A stretch of 64,000 bases of DNA. Origin: Cymbidium sinense (taxonomy: Eukaryota; Streptophyta; Magnoliopsida; Asparagales; Orchidaceae). Under the pieces are notes generated by a model. It made no database searches and was not told the origin of the DNA. It saw nothing but the letters and a program-made list of their open reading frames with translations. Positions 46,489-58,200 of this stretch are shown here, piece after piece (the stretch's first letter is position 1; the number at the start of each line of letters is the position of its first letter). The stretch covers positions 49,854,703 through 49,918,702 of the forward strand of contig CM038214.1 in the NCBI GenBank assembly GCA_021442155.1, written 5' to 3'. The position numbers and the translations under genes are program-made.

Positions 46489-49400
46489 AATGTATGTAAA
46501 ATGTAGATGTGCCCATTTATTTAGTGGTTGGCAAAAGCAATTGTAAGGGCATATAACCGGAAATAGGCATCCACCAAAATACACCAAATAATCGAACTAT
46601 TGATGGTGCGTGCTAGATAGAAAATCATGTCTGGATCAACAAACAACCAAGGACAAGATAGCAAAAGGCAGTGCCCAGTACCCATTGAATATGCATAAGT
46701 GGATATATGCTTAATCATGATGCAAACTAGCGAACAAGATGGGAAAAGCGGTAGTAGATGAGGTAGATCCAAATACAAGCAATCAACAATCACCAATAGT
46801 AAAACAATTAATGCAACAATGGAACCCACGAAGAAAAATCAAAAGATTCAAATGAGGAATTGACATTGGAATCAGATAAAACAAATGAATGAGAAAAGAG
46901 ATAAAAGATAGCTAGGCCAAAAGCTCTTATTGGTGTAGACATTGCAATAGTTAGTAACCAAATAGGTGACGATAAACAGGGGATGCGAAGCGGCCTAGAC
47001 AGCAATCATCGACAATCAAAATAGCAATGTAAATCAAACATGACCAGTCCAAATAAAAGATAGAGCCAACATTGGAATCTTGAAAATGAACCCAATCATA
47101 ATAATCTGAGATGTGAACAACCCCATATAAATATGCATAATGGTAGGAAAAAAAGAAATTGTAAAAGGCATATCCCAACAAATAGCATCCCAAAAATAGC
47201 ACCAAATAAAGCTAGTAGCTACCCAGGGACAAGGCGAGAATTAGATAATCGGATCAACAAACAACCAAAGGAAAAGGCAAAAAAGCGAGTGCCCAAATAC
47301 CACCCATTGAATGAGCGGTGCATACCAAGTGGATAGATGCTTAATCACAATGATGCACAAACTGGGAAGATGGGAAAAAGCAGATAAGGTAGATCACTAC
47401 CCAGATAAAAATAGCAAGGATAATCAGCAATCCAACTCCAATAGCAAAATAGTTAATGCAACAATGGAGCCCACCAGAAGAAAAGTCAAAAAGGTGATTA
47501 AAATGAGAGTTAACATTGGATTCCAGATAAAATAAGACAGCAGAGAACCAAGACAACAAATGGCCAAGACAACAAAAGGCATAGGCGGCCATAAAACTCT
47601 CATTCGAATAGACATTGCAATAGTTAGTAACCAAATAGGGACCATAAAACAGGATCGAGAAGCGGACCGGTAATCATCAAAACAATCACAAGGTTTGAAA
47701 GCGACTTTGAAGATAGGACCCTAAAGTCCTATAACCAATAAAGATAGATCCAACATTGGAATCCTGAAAAACCAAGACAACAAATATCCAAGGCAATAAC
47801 AACGAAGACAACAAAAAATAGCAAGCTGGCCATAAAACCACCAATTGAATAAGCAAATAGATACAAGTTTAAGCGAAATAAGATGGAAAAAAAGCGGCAA
47901 GTAAAGTAGTCCAAATTGAGATGATCTGCGTAAAATAAACCACTAAGGGGATTTAAAGCAAAAGCCACCAAGCAGTCAATAACATCAAAAGAGGTTTGCT
48001 GAACAAAACAAACCAAAACCCCAGAAGCAGCTTTCAAAGTATTAATCCAGTTCAACCGATAGTAATTACCAACAAGCTAGACAAAAGTCCACCCATTCAG
48101 AGTAAACAGAGCATATGCTAATATCTGAACCTTCCAGATAAAGATGATTAGGCTAGTAACTAAACCCACATCCACTGAAAAGGAAAATTGATGAGCCATT
48201 AAGGAAGTCCAAACCTGCAGGGGAATAATAAAATTGAACTTGTAGTTTCTCTCCTGGCAGGTTGGGTATATGAGGTTGGCCAAAACAATCGAGACAACTC
48301 CAAAACACCACAGAACATGATAAACATCCCCAGGTACATCTTTGGACATAAGATTGAATGATCCATAACAGCCAACAACCAAGAAAGAAAATAACAACAA
48401 GTTGGCTATAAGATCAACCATTCAAAGTAGACAATGCATAAAAATTCCCGGATAGGCGAGAGGAAGTGGTTAGCAAGACTAGTTGAACTAGGATGGAAAA
48501 CAACGAGGTGAAGTCGGTGACATCGGATGTTAACAACACAAACAACCAGAAAATTGAACGGTAAGAAATAGCCAACAACCACAAAGACAACCTGCTGGAT
48601 TAATGACCCACAAAACTAGAGGCCAATAGTGAAAACAATAATGCAAATAATACACCCTACAGATAGGACACCATAAAAAGTCAAAGATGTAAAATAATAG
48701 AAAAATGAGTTCAAAAGGGAGTGAACATAAATAACCATCCAGATAAAGATGATGCTTGCGAAAGCCCACATCCTCGGTAGAGGCAAATGGATAAGCCATG
48801 AGGAAGTCCAATCTGAAAAGATAGAAAGAAATGAAATTGTAGTTACACTCCTTGGTTGATATGAGGTTAGGAAAATAATCGCAAAATAACTCCAAAAGCA
48901 CCTCAACATCATGGACAACCAGTAGCAGCATGATGAACATAAGATGCAATGATCTAGATCAGCCAACATCCTAGGTAGAAAATTATATCAAGTTGGCCAT
49001 AAGACCACCCATTCAAATTAGGCAAAGCATAGGTTTGAAAGACATTCAACAAATACATTAAACCAACCCCAAGAGCAGTCTGCAGGATAGTGTCAATCAT
49101 AAAGTTATCTGAGTATAGCAGATGAGCATTGAGAGGACCAGAATATAATTCTAAATGTCCTGTTTATCAATAAATAGAGCAAGACCATTAAGTAATATAT
49201 CTCCCTCAAGCAACAAGCAACATATGATAGCAAGAAAACAAGGGTGAGAGAGTTAAACCAATAGTAGATGCCACATAGCTCGACAAAGGGCAGAGGAGTA
49301 ATATGATGAGACATTAACAAATTCAAAAAACATCACATTAAGGAGTATCAAAGACATTAATAGTAAAAATAGTATAAGCAGTAGGCTCCCAATTAGAACT

Positions 49401-49558
49401 AAGGAAATTAAACCAACAACACATGACATAGATCAACAGGTAAGCAACAAGGGATATCACATTGATGCATCAGCAGAAACCAAGAAAGCAATAACACTGA
49501 ATATAAAATGGGCATGCAGTTAAACCGATATTGAACCAGAATAATCCCATGGTCTAGA

Positions 49559-52500
49559 TTAATTTCTGAGATAAGGGAGTCCAGTATTGTCCAAATTAAC
49601 CAAGCCACACAAATGTTTGGGTAGGTTGAGTTGATCAAAGAAGATTATACCATCCAATCTGGCTCCCAGATTGGCAAGATAATCAGCACATGCATTACCT
49701 TCATGCCATACATGAGTGATGTTAAAATTAAGTTGGGTAAGAAGAGCACTAGTTTGCTTGAGAAGGTAGTACAATTTAGTGTTGCTCATTTTGGTGGAAG
49801 TCAAAAGATCAATCAGCAGAAGGGCATCCACCTCAATCCAAATATTGAGCCAACCATTTTGAAGGAAAATCTCAAGAACTTTGTACACTGCCATAAGCTC
49901 AGCAAAAGGAACAGAGCAAAAATTAAGGGGGTAGGCAAAAGCACATAGGACTTTACCATAAAGATTTCTAAAATGCCACCACAACAACCTTTATGAGAGA
50001 CAGAGCCATCAAGTTAATTTTAATAGTATGATCATGAGGTTTTACCTAATAAACAATCTTGTCATTTCTACAGTAAGGTTGATCCGGTAAGTTAAGACCC
50101 AATTTATTGGCCACAAATTTACAACCTTTGAATTGATTGTAGTGAATGAGATTGGCATTAAACAAGTCACAAATTTTGTTTTTAGTACTAAAAATTATTC
50201 TCATGTGGTTCATAGGGATCTCACGATGTTTTGCATCATTTCTGTCCATCCATATGAACCAAATAAGGGTGATAGTAGTTATGACTTTAATGTGACCTTT
50301 AATAGTCTTGTCAAAATAAACTTCAAGAAGTTGCTATAAAGTTAGGGAGCCATTGAAAATCACAACGTTAAAGAGATCATCATACTAAATCCAGAGTTTA
50401 GAAGCAATGCCCTCGTTAATAAAGACATGGTTCACATTCTCAATGTGAAAGCAGCATTGGCATTTTGAAGGTAATTGAAAACCTTTATCCCATAACAAGG
50501 AGTCAACAGGGATGAAGTTTTTCAAAATACGCCAAGTAAGCAATAAGAAGTAGGGATAGTGATATTCCAAAGTTTGAAAACACATTGGAAGAAACATGAG
50601 TTTCTTTAATATGAAGCCAAACATTTTTAAAGTTGAAATCACCATTATGTGAGAGCTTAAAAAGGATCTGATCTTGATTGATAGGAATGATAGGAATAGC
50701 AGTGAGTTTGTTTAATAGAAAAGAAGGAATATAATCAATAAGCTTACTATTGTTCCACATATTATTCTACCAAAAAGATTTCACTTTAATAGCGGCAGTG
50801 GAATGGGTGGAGAGTAAGTCGTCAATGGACCCACATCCACTCCAGTTATCTTGCCAAAAGAATGAGGAACCAGAGTTAATCCCCCAAAAAATCAAGGATT
50901 CGGCATCCCATTTAACGGAACAAAGTCTTTTCCAAATAGGAGAGTCTCCCACTTTATAGGGACAAATGAGGGGGGTGCTTACCCTGACAATATTTAGCAG
51001 TCATGAATTAGCCCAAAGACTATTGTTACTCCTAAAATTCTACCAGAGTTTATAGGAAAAGGCAGTGATAGCTTGTTTGATTGGCTGACAACCAAGACCA
51101 CCTTCGGCGAGAGTGCCACAACTTTTAACCCAAGAGGTCCAGTGCATTCTTTTAGAGGAGTTCTTAGAGCCCCAGAAAAATTTGTTAAAGAGACACTCAA
51201 TTCTATTAATGATAGAAATGGTCGGCACAATGGTTTGGATGAGATATAAAGGCATGGAATTAAGAGTGCTCTTAATCAAGGTGAGCCTACCACCGAAAGA
51301 GAGTAAATGAAATTCCCAAATAGAAATTTTATTGGAGATTTTCTGGATAAGATCATAAAAAAGATGAGATCTTTTTTGACCTTTAAAAAGTGGAGCCCCG
51401 AGATTATTAATAGGAAGTTGATGTAGTTGAAAATTACTAATTCTGAAGATTTGGTTGAGCCTATTGGTAGGGATTTTGGTGAAAGGAATGAAACAACATT
51501 TTCCATCATTGAGAAAGAGGCCACTTTCTTTGCCAAATTCATTCAAAAGGTTCTTAATAGTTTTAATGTGCTGAATAGAGGCATTGCAAAAGATTATAAA
51601 ATCATCAGCAAAATTGAGATGAGAAACAGGGATACCACCATGAGTTTTAAAAAACTTGGTAGGATTTTTATTGAAAAGATCATTCAGGCTCCTCGAAAGA
51701 TATTCAACAGTAAGAATAAAAAGAGAGGGTGATAGGGGGTCTCCTTGTCTCAAGCCATTCCTTGAAGTAAGGAAATCGAGGGACTCACCATTCATGATAA
51801 CAGAGAACCAAGCATTGGTAATACAGTTTTTGATGAGGTGGATGAAATTATCAGAAAACCCAAACAAATGTAAGATTTGAAAGAGGAAATCCCACGAGAG
51901 GTTATCAAAGGCTTTAGAGATATCCACTTTGAGGAGGATGTTGCCACCTCTAGTAGGAACATCAATGTCATGAACCACTTTGGGCAAGAAGAAGGATATT
52001 GCCTGATATAGCTCTATTTTTAATGAAGCCGCTTTGGTTAGGAGAAATAATTTTAGGGAGCAGCGGACTTATCCTATTATTAATTAATTTAACAATGAGT
52101 TTTTGAAAGAAGGTGCAAAGGCCGATAGGTCTAAAATCTTCCCAAGAATCAGGATTATTAGTTTTGGGAATGAGGATAATGGAAGTGCTAGAAAAGTATC
52201 TGTAAAGTCGCCATCAAAGAATCAACAACAACATCAACAAGGTCGATTAATAAAAGGCCAACAATGCTGAAAAAATGGGTCATATAGCCATGGCCGCTGA
52301 ATGAGTCGGTTCATGCTATTGAGAGTACTATCGAATCTCAGTAGGATGCAAAGTGAGTAAATGATTCTCATCATTAGTAATCATAGGGGATTAGGTGTGT
52401 TGGAGAGGGCTTCTGGAGGGTTGATGTTTAATAAATTTTGAAAATGTTGTATGACGTAATCTTTAATTTCATTCTTATCGCTGATCCAAATTATCGTTAA

Positions 52501-53565
52501 AATATTTTTGATTTTTGAATAGAGTTTAAGGCTTTCCTTTGTTGAAAAGAGCATGGAAATACCTTGTATTTCCACCATCGCATTAGCTAGTGGCCTTTGA
52601 TGAGGTTTTCCTCCATATTCGAATAAATCAAGTTATCTTTAGCAGTGTTCAACTCATCAAGCTTACTAGATCGCCAAGACATCTTCAAGGGAGCAAACTA
52701 ATTATTCCATAATTTTGAGATTGGAAAAAGATTTTAAAATGATGCTTGTTCCACCAATTTAGATTTTGTTTAAGTCTTTTGAGCTTAAGCCAAAGAATCA
52801 TGCCTTTAAATTGTCCGTGAATAATTATCCAATTAGTGGAAACAACATTAATGAAATCACAATGTTGGGTCCACATATTTTGGAATCTAAAAGGAGAAGG
52901 GAGGAAAGAATCGAAAAGAGGTTTTGATAGAGATCAAAAGAGAGCATGGTCCACAAAGTTCGCTCAAATGCTCTGAGGGGCCATTGATTGATCCAAAGGG
53001 AATTAAAGAGGGTCCTATCAAGCCGCCAAAGTCTAGAGTTATGCCACGATAGGGAGCTAAAACCAATATCAATCAGTTGTAAAGGATCATATTAGAAGTC
53101 TTCCATGGAATGGATGTTAGGAGAGCAGCCTCCCCTCCTTTCTGAAGAAGTGATAATAGTGTTGAAGTCACCCCCAACTAACCAGGGTTTGTTAACCAAG
53201 AAGGTGAAGGTTCTTAAGTGATCCCAAAGGATGTTCCTACCATCTCTATTATAAGAAGCATATATAAAGGAACCAAGAGCAGAAAATTCACCCAATGAGA
53301 TTTGAACATTAACCAATTGTTCGAGATCATCAAGGATGGAAATTTTGATTAAATTATTCCAAAAACACCAAATTTTATTACTAATATTATAAAAGAAATT
53401 TTGAAAGCCAAGCATTCTAGCAACATGTGTGATCTTAGAAGAGTGAATGAAAGGCTCAATAACAATAAGTAAGGTTATGTTATGAGTGCGACAAAGGCTC
53501 CTAACACAATTGCAAACATTGAGAGTCCCAATACCCTGAACATTCCAAATAAGAAAATTAATCAT
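49559..53565 (-). pseudogene. LINE ORF2, copy 4 (best preserved)
   Basis: About 1,335 codons, normal for plant L1 ORF2. Endonuclease opens at MINFLIWNVQG (ATG 53565) with catalytic-type IEPF (residues 36-39) and GDFN (132-135). The RT core is one open stretch of 315 codons (51040-51987): KVDISKAFDNLSW with the motif A Asp, GLRQGDPLSPSLF, FADD at 51601-51612, NDGKCCF, then LGAPLFKGQ and SFGGRLTLIKS. zf-RVT-like linker 50385-50760. RNase H: EVDALLL and HVWHEGNACADYLANLG (49559-49987). Damage: TAG in place of Trp at 50046-50048, an indel in INIDG, and frameshifts in 52000-53090. Several coincide with CAG/CTG sites, so the true state may be less broken. Confidence 0.9.
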
Positions 53566-53635
53566 AATAAGGTGGAAAGAAAAGAAAAGAGATAACTAAA
53601 AAATTGAAGGAGAAGAAAAAAAGAGCATGAGGCAA

Positions 53636-55099
53636 TTATTTGTGGGAAGTTAGAGAAGATCAAGTTATTCTAGTGGAGCTATTAGTGAGCATTCTAGCTT
53701 TAAGAGATTTTTTTAATAACAGTTTGAAAAGGCCTATCTATGTCCAGTGTATCTCCATCAAAAAGGGAGTGGTTGGTGATATTTTGAATAGGAGCAATGT
53801 CTATCAAAGCATTCCTAATGGTGATTTCTCCTTCTTTGATATCAGAGTTAGGTTAAGGAATTGGATTAGCATGGATATCACTCTGAACGGTAACAGAAAG
53901 AGAGGTTGTGACACCATTAGTAGCACAAATTTCATTCTCATTTCCATGATGATTATTCAAATTTTGGTCCGCCACCAAAGTATCAACATTTTTTAAAACA
54001 ATTCTAGAATTAGTTTTGAGATTTTGATCCAACTTGAGATTTCCATTCAAATCACCATGATGGTTCATATGAGTGAAGGGATTGTCTTGTGATGCCAAAT
54101 TATTACAAGTAGGAGTAATGTTAAATAAGTTATCATTAGTTTCCTCAAACCTCAATATCATTATTTTTACCAAGCTCGCAACAGGCAAAATCTAGATAGT
54201 AAAGGAGTAGGGGTAGGAGGGTGAGTTCCATTTTGAGTAGCTTTAGGCACATAAGCAAACTTATTGGTATTTTTATTTCCTAGAGAGGGTTTAGGATCCG
54301 ACAAATTATTCTTTTTAAGATTAGGGTGTAACACAAAGCATTCAGAGTGTTCATGACCATGGATCTTACAGTGTATGCAAAAAATGGGGAAATTTTCAAA
54401 TTATACTTTCTGATTATACCCAAATTTTTTGAACTGATCCAAACTTCTTTAGGATACTTTTTGGTAATATCAATCTCAACCAAGATACGTGCAACTGATG
54501 GTCGAGATCTTGCGGCATTAGCTTGGTCGATTTGAAGGGGCCTACCAAAGAGAGCCCCAATCGCAAATAAGACTTGATGGGTAACATAATGTATCCTCAT
54601 GTTTGGAAAGGCTAGCCATAAAGGAACAATAAGGGATTCCTCTTTGACATCAAAGAGAGGTGACCATTTCAAGAGCCTCGTTTGACAATTGTACACAACA
54701 TAGGAGCGACGAGCAAAGACTCTAGAGTAGTCTAAATCATTCGATAGTTGAATAAGGATATGCCTAGGATCAATCAATCCTATAGTGAAAACACCTGAGA
54801 GCTTTAGGCTATGAAAGAAGGAATGTATATTATCAAGTGTCGGGCGATTTAATGAAAATTTACCCACTAATGAAAACTCAAATGGCTTCGCCATTTTTTC
54901 CACATCAAGATCGATAGCACATTACAAAGATTCCAAAGAAGTAGAAATTAAGTTGACTAAAGCAAGAGAGCAAGTGTTCTTACCATAGCATCTTTGAAGG
55001 ATTTAACAAGAGAAGATTGAGTCGGTCCATAATACCTTGTAAATTGGGAGCCATCTCCAAGTTCAAAAAAGCATTTGCTGAAAGATGGCGTCCCATTGG
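53636..55099 (-). pseudogene. LINE ORF1 (DUF4283 + CCHC zinc knuckle), copy 4
   Basis: One open stretch (54280-54903) covers the DUF4283-like domain: FEFSLVGKFSLNRPTLDNIH, IDPRHILIQLSNDLDYSRVF, then GRPLQIDQANAARSRPSVAR and EIDITKKYPKEVWI. After a frameshift the zinc knuckle CIHCKIHGHEHSEC follows with all four ligands intact. The tail (53853-54188) is rich in Asn and polar residues. The start near 55099 is uncertain because the N-terminus differs from MAKE of copies 2 and 3. The stop is at 53636-53638, 70 bp before ORF2, so the two ORFs are separate cistrons. Confidence 0.85.
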
Positions 55100-55250
55100 A
55101 GGTCAAGGTAAACTCACATAAGCAGCCAAACTGAGAGCAAAAAACCTAAAAATTCGATCGAGAAGGGCCGAGAGGTGGCCAAACCGTAAGGAAAATGAGA
55201 AGGAACATGAAATCGCCAGAGAGAGCCGCGCAGGTGAGGAGAGAGAGGAG

Positions 55251-58200
55251 TGAGGTTTAGGGTTTAGGGTTGTAGGTTTAGTATTGTAGGTTTAGGGTTA
55301 GTTTTAAGTTTAGGTTTTTATTTAGTTTTTATTTTATTTTATTTAGGTTTATTTTATTTTTATTTTATGTTTAGTTTTTATTTTGTTTAGGTTTTAATCA
55401 TAGGTTTTTTATTTAGTTTAGTTTATGTATATTTATTTTATTTTAGTTTTATTTTGTTAATTATTTTATTTTATTTGCCTAGTTTGGGTACATTTTATTT
55501 AGGTCAGGTTTATTATTTATGATTCTTTAGTCTTACTTAGTGGGCAAGTCAGGTAGGGTCAGTTAGGGCTTTTAGCCCAGGGTCAGGAGGTAGGCTGGGT
55601 CAGGTTTGGGCCTAGTGGCCCAGGGAGTGGAGGCTTAGGGAGGGTTTAGAGGTCAGCCTAGGGCCCAGCATTTAGCCTAGGGTAGGCCTATTTTTTTTTT
55701 TATCAAAACCCCAAGTTTAGGTCATTTAGTCCATGTTTTATATGTTATTTTATTTTATTTTATTTAGATTTATTTTGATTTTATTTAGTTTAGTTCATTT
55801 ATTTTAGTTTAGGTTTTATTTTTAGTTTATTTTTAGATTTAGGTTTAGTTTATGTTCATTTCTTGTTTAGTTTTATTTTAATTTTAATTTTATGTTTATA
55901 TTTTTTATTTTTAGGTTTAGGTTTTTATTTTAGATTTAGTTTAGGTTTTATTTTACATTATTTTAGGTTTTATTTTAGGTTAGCTTATTTTGGATTTATT
56001 TTATTTAGTTTATGGAGGTTATATTTTGTGGAGATTTAGGATTTAGGTTTAGTTTCTTTATTTTTATTTTGGTTTTGGTTAGTTAGGGTTTATTTTATTT
56101 TATTTATTTTGATTTATTTATGTTTATTTTATATAGATTTTATTTAGTTTATTTTATTTCATTTTAGTTGTATTTTATTTACGCTTAGTATTTATTTATA
56201 AGTTTTATTTTTAGGTTTATTTTATTTTAATTTAGTTTAGTTTTATTTTATTTTATTTAGGTTTAGAGGTTTAGTTTAAACTATTTTATTTTATTTTATT
56301 TTATTATAATAGGTTTAGGTTTATTTATTTTATTTAGGTTATATTTAGTTTAAGTTTAAGTCAGTGGTAGTGGTTGGTCAGGTAGGTGGACAGGACATTT
56401 AGGGCCCAGGCCCAGGGCCCAGAGAGGGCCCAGGGCCCAGGGAGTAGGCCCAGGTCCCAGCCTCAGTGTTTAGGTCAGTGGTCTGCATTAACCCATTTTA
56501 TTTTGCACTGATTATTTATTTAGGTAGGTTTAGCTTTATTTATCTTAGGATATTTAAGCCTGGTTATTTTAGTTTATCTTATCAGAGGCCTAGGGTGGGG
56601 TGGTGGTGGGGAGTTTTAGTTAAGGGCTGTTTAGGGTCTTTTTTAGGTCATATTAGGCCTAGGGTCAGGGCCCAGGATAGAGTCAGGGTAGGTCTTTAGA
56701 AACCCAGGTTCTATTTTATTTTATTATTATTTAGTTTATTTTTATTTATTTTATTTTGGTAGTTTATTTATTTAGTGTTTTATTTTAGTTTATTTTTTAG
56801 GTTTTTAGGTTTATTTATTTATTTAGTTTATTTTATTTTATTTTTTATGTTTAAGTTTTATTTTATTTTAAGCACAGGTTTAGTTTTTTATTTTATGTTT
56901 TATTTTAGTTTTATTTTTATCTAAGTCTATTATTTTATTTTATTTTAGTTTTGGGTTATGTAGTTTTATTTTAGGTTTAGTTTTCATTATTTTATAGTTT
57001 AGTTTAGTTTAGTTTAGGTTTTATTTATTTTGTTTATTTTAGCTAGTGATCAGGTTTTTTTTATTTATTCTAGGTTTTATTTTTTAGTTTATTTTAGGTT
57101 TAAGTTTTTTTATTTACTTTTATTTTATTTATTTTGGTTTATATTATTTTATTTTACATTTAATTTTTTATATTTAGGTTTTTTTAGGATTATTTTGTTA
57201 GTTTAGGTTTTTTTATTTTTATTTTATTTTAATTTAGTTTTTTATTTTATTTTGGTTTTAGTTTAGATAGGTTTTAGCTCAGTTGGATTTGGTTTTATTT
57301 TATTTTATTTTATTTAGGTTTAGTGTTTATTTATTTATTTTAGTCTTATAGTGATTTAAGTTTTGGGTTTTGGATAGTGGCACAAGCATAGTTGGTTGGG
57401 CTCAGGATCAGGGTGAGGGTTTGAGGGCTCTGACCAGTTTAGGGCCCAGGTAGGGTCAAGGCTCAGTGGCTCAGAGAGCAGGCCTGAGCCTGAGTGGTCA
57501 GGTCAGTTTTATGGTCTAGTGCTAGTCATGTATTTATTTTTTTTTAAATCAAACCAGAGGTTTATGTATTTATATTTTTTTATTATAGTTTTATTTTTTT
57601 ATTTGATAGTTTATTTTATTTTATTTAGTTTAGTTTATTTTATTAGTTTATTTTTTTAACCTTTTAAGTCAGTTTAGTTTATGTTTTATTTATAATAAAT
57701 TATTTGTTTTAGGTTTTATTTTTTTATTTTAGGTTTAGTAAGTTTTTTATATTATTTCACAGGTATGTTTTAGATTTTCTTAGGTTTATTTTTAGGTTTA
57801 TTTAGTTTTTTTTATTTTAATCTTTAATTAGGTTTAGGTTTATTTATTTTAGTTATTTTATTAGGTTTAGATTTATTTTATTTTATTTTAAGTTTAGTTT
57901 TAGTAGTAGGTTTATTTTTATTTATTTTTAGGTTTAGTTTATTTAGTTTTTATTTTAATTTAGGTTTATTTAATTTATTTAGGTTTATTTTATTTTATTG
58001 GTTTTAATTTTAGTTAGTGTTTATTTATATATTTTTTAGTATTCATTTATTATTATTTATGTTAGGTTTAGTTTATTTATGCTTTAATATTTTTATTGGT
58101 AGATATTTATTTATTTTTTAGGTTTATTTAGTAGGTCATGTTAGATTTTAGGGTCAGGGCATGATTGGGTCAGGGCCTTGAGAAGTATATGGTGAGGGTA

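Larger units (their letters stand above)
45694..49558 (-). repeat. LINE 3' region with ~0.6-kb repeats, copy 4
   Basis: It is longer than in the other copies (3.9 kb). Diverged repeat landmarks occur in pairs 600-670 bp apart: AACCAAATAGG at about 46957 and 47630; CAACAAACAACCAA at about 46638 and 47248; TGAGGTTRG at about 48272 and 48862. I estimate at least four units. Hydrophobic ORFs on - (46399-49326) are scattered over frames and are not called. Confidence 0.7.
45694..55250 (-). mobile_element. L1-type LINE copy 4 (full span, divergent, antisense)
   Basis: About 9.55 kb with 3' tail at 45694-45723 (interrupted T run on +) and 5' end near 55250, with telomeric text on both sides. It lacks the lesions shared by copies 1-3: it keeps ATG at the ORF2 start, the 102-bp endonuclease segment, the 21-bp RT segment and Tyr in place of the RNase H TAG. 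It is therefore an independent lineage, nearer to the ancestral sequence. It has its own damage, listed under ORF2. Confidence 0.9.

Noticed and set aside
46399..49326. Series of hydrophobic ORFs on - in the LINE copy 4 3' region
   Set aside because: They overlap in different frames over diverged tandem repeats and have no conserved start or domain.
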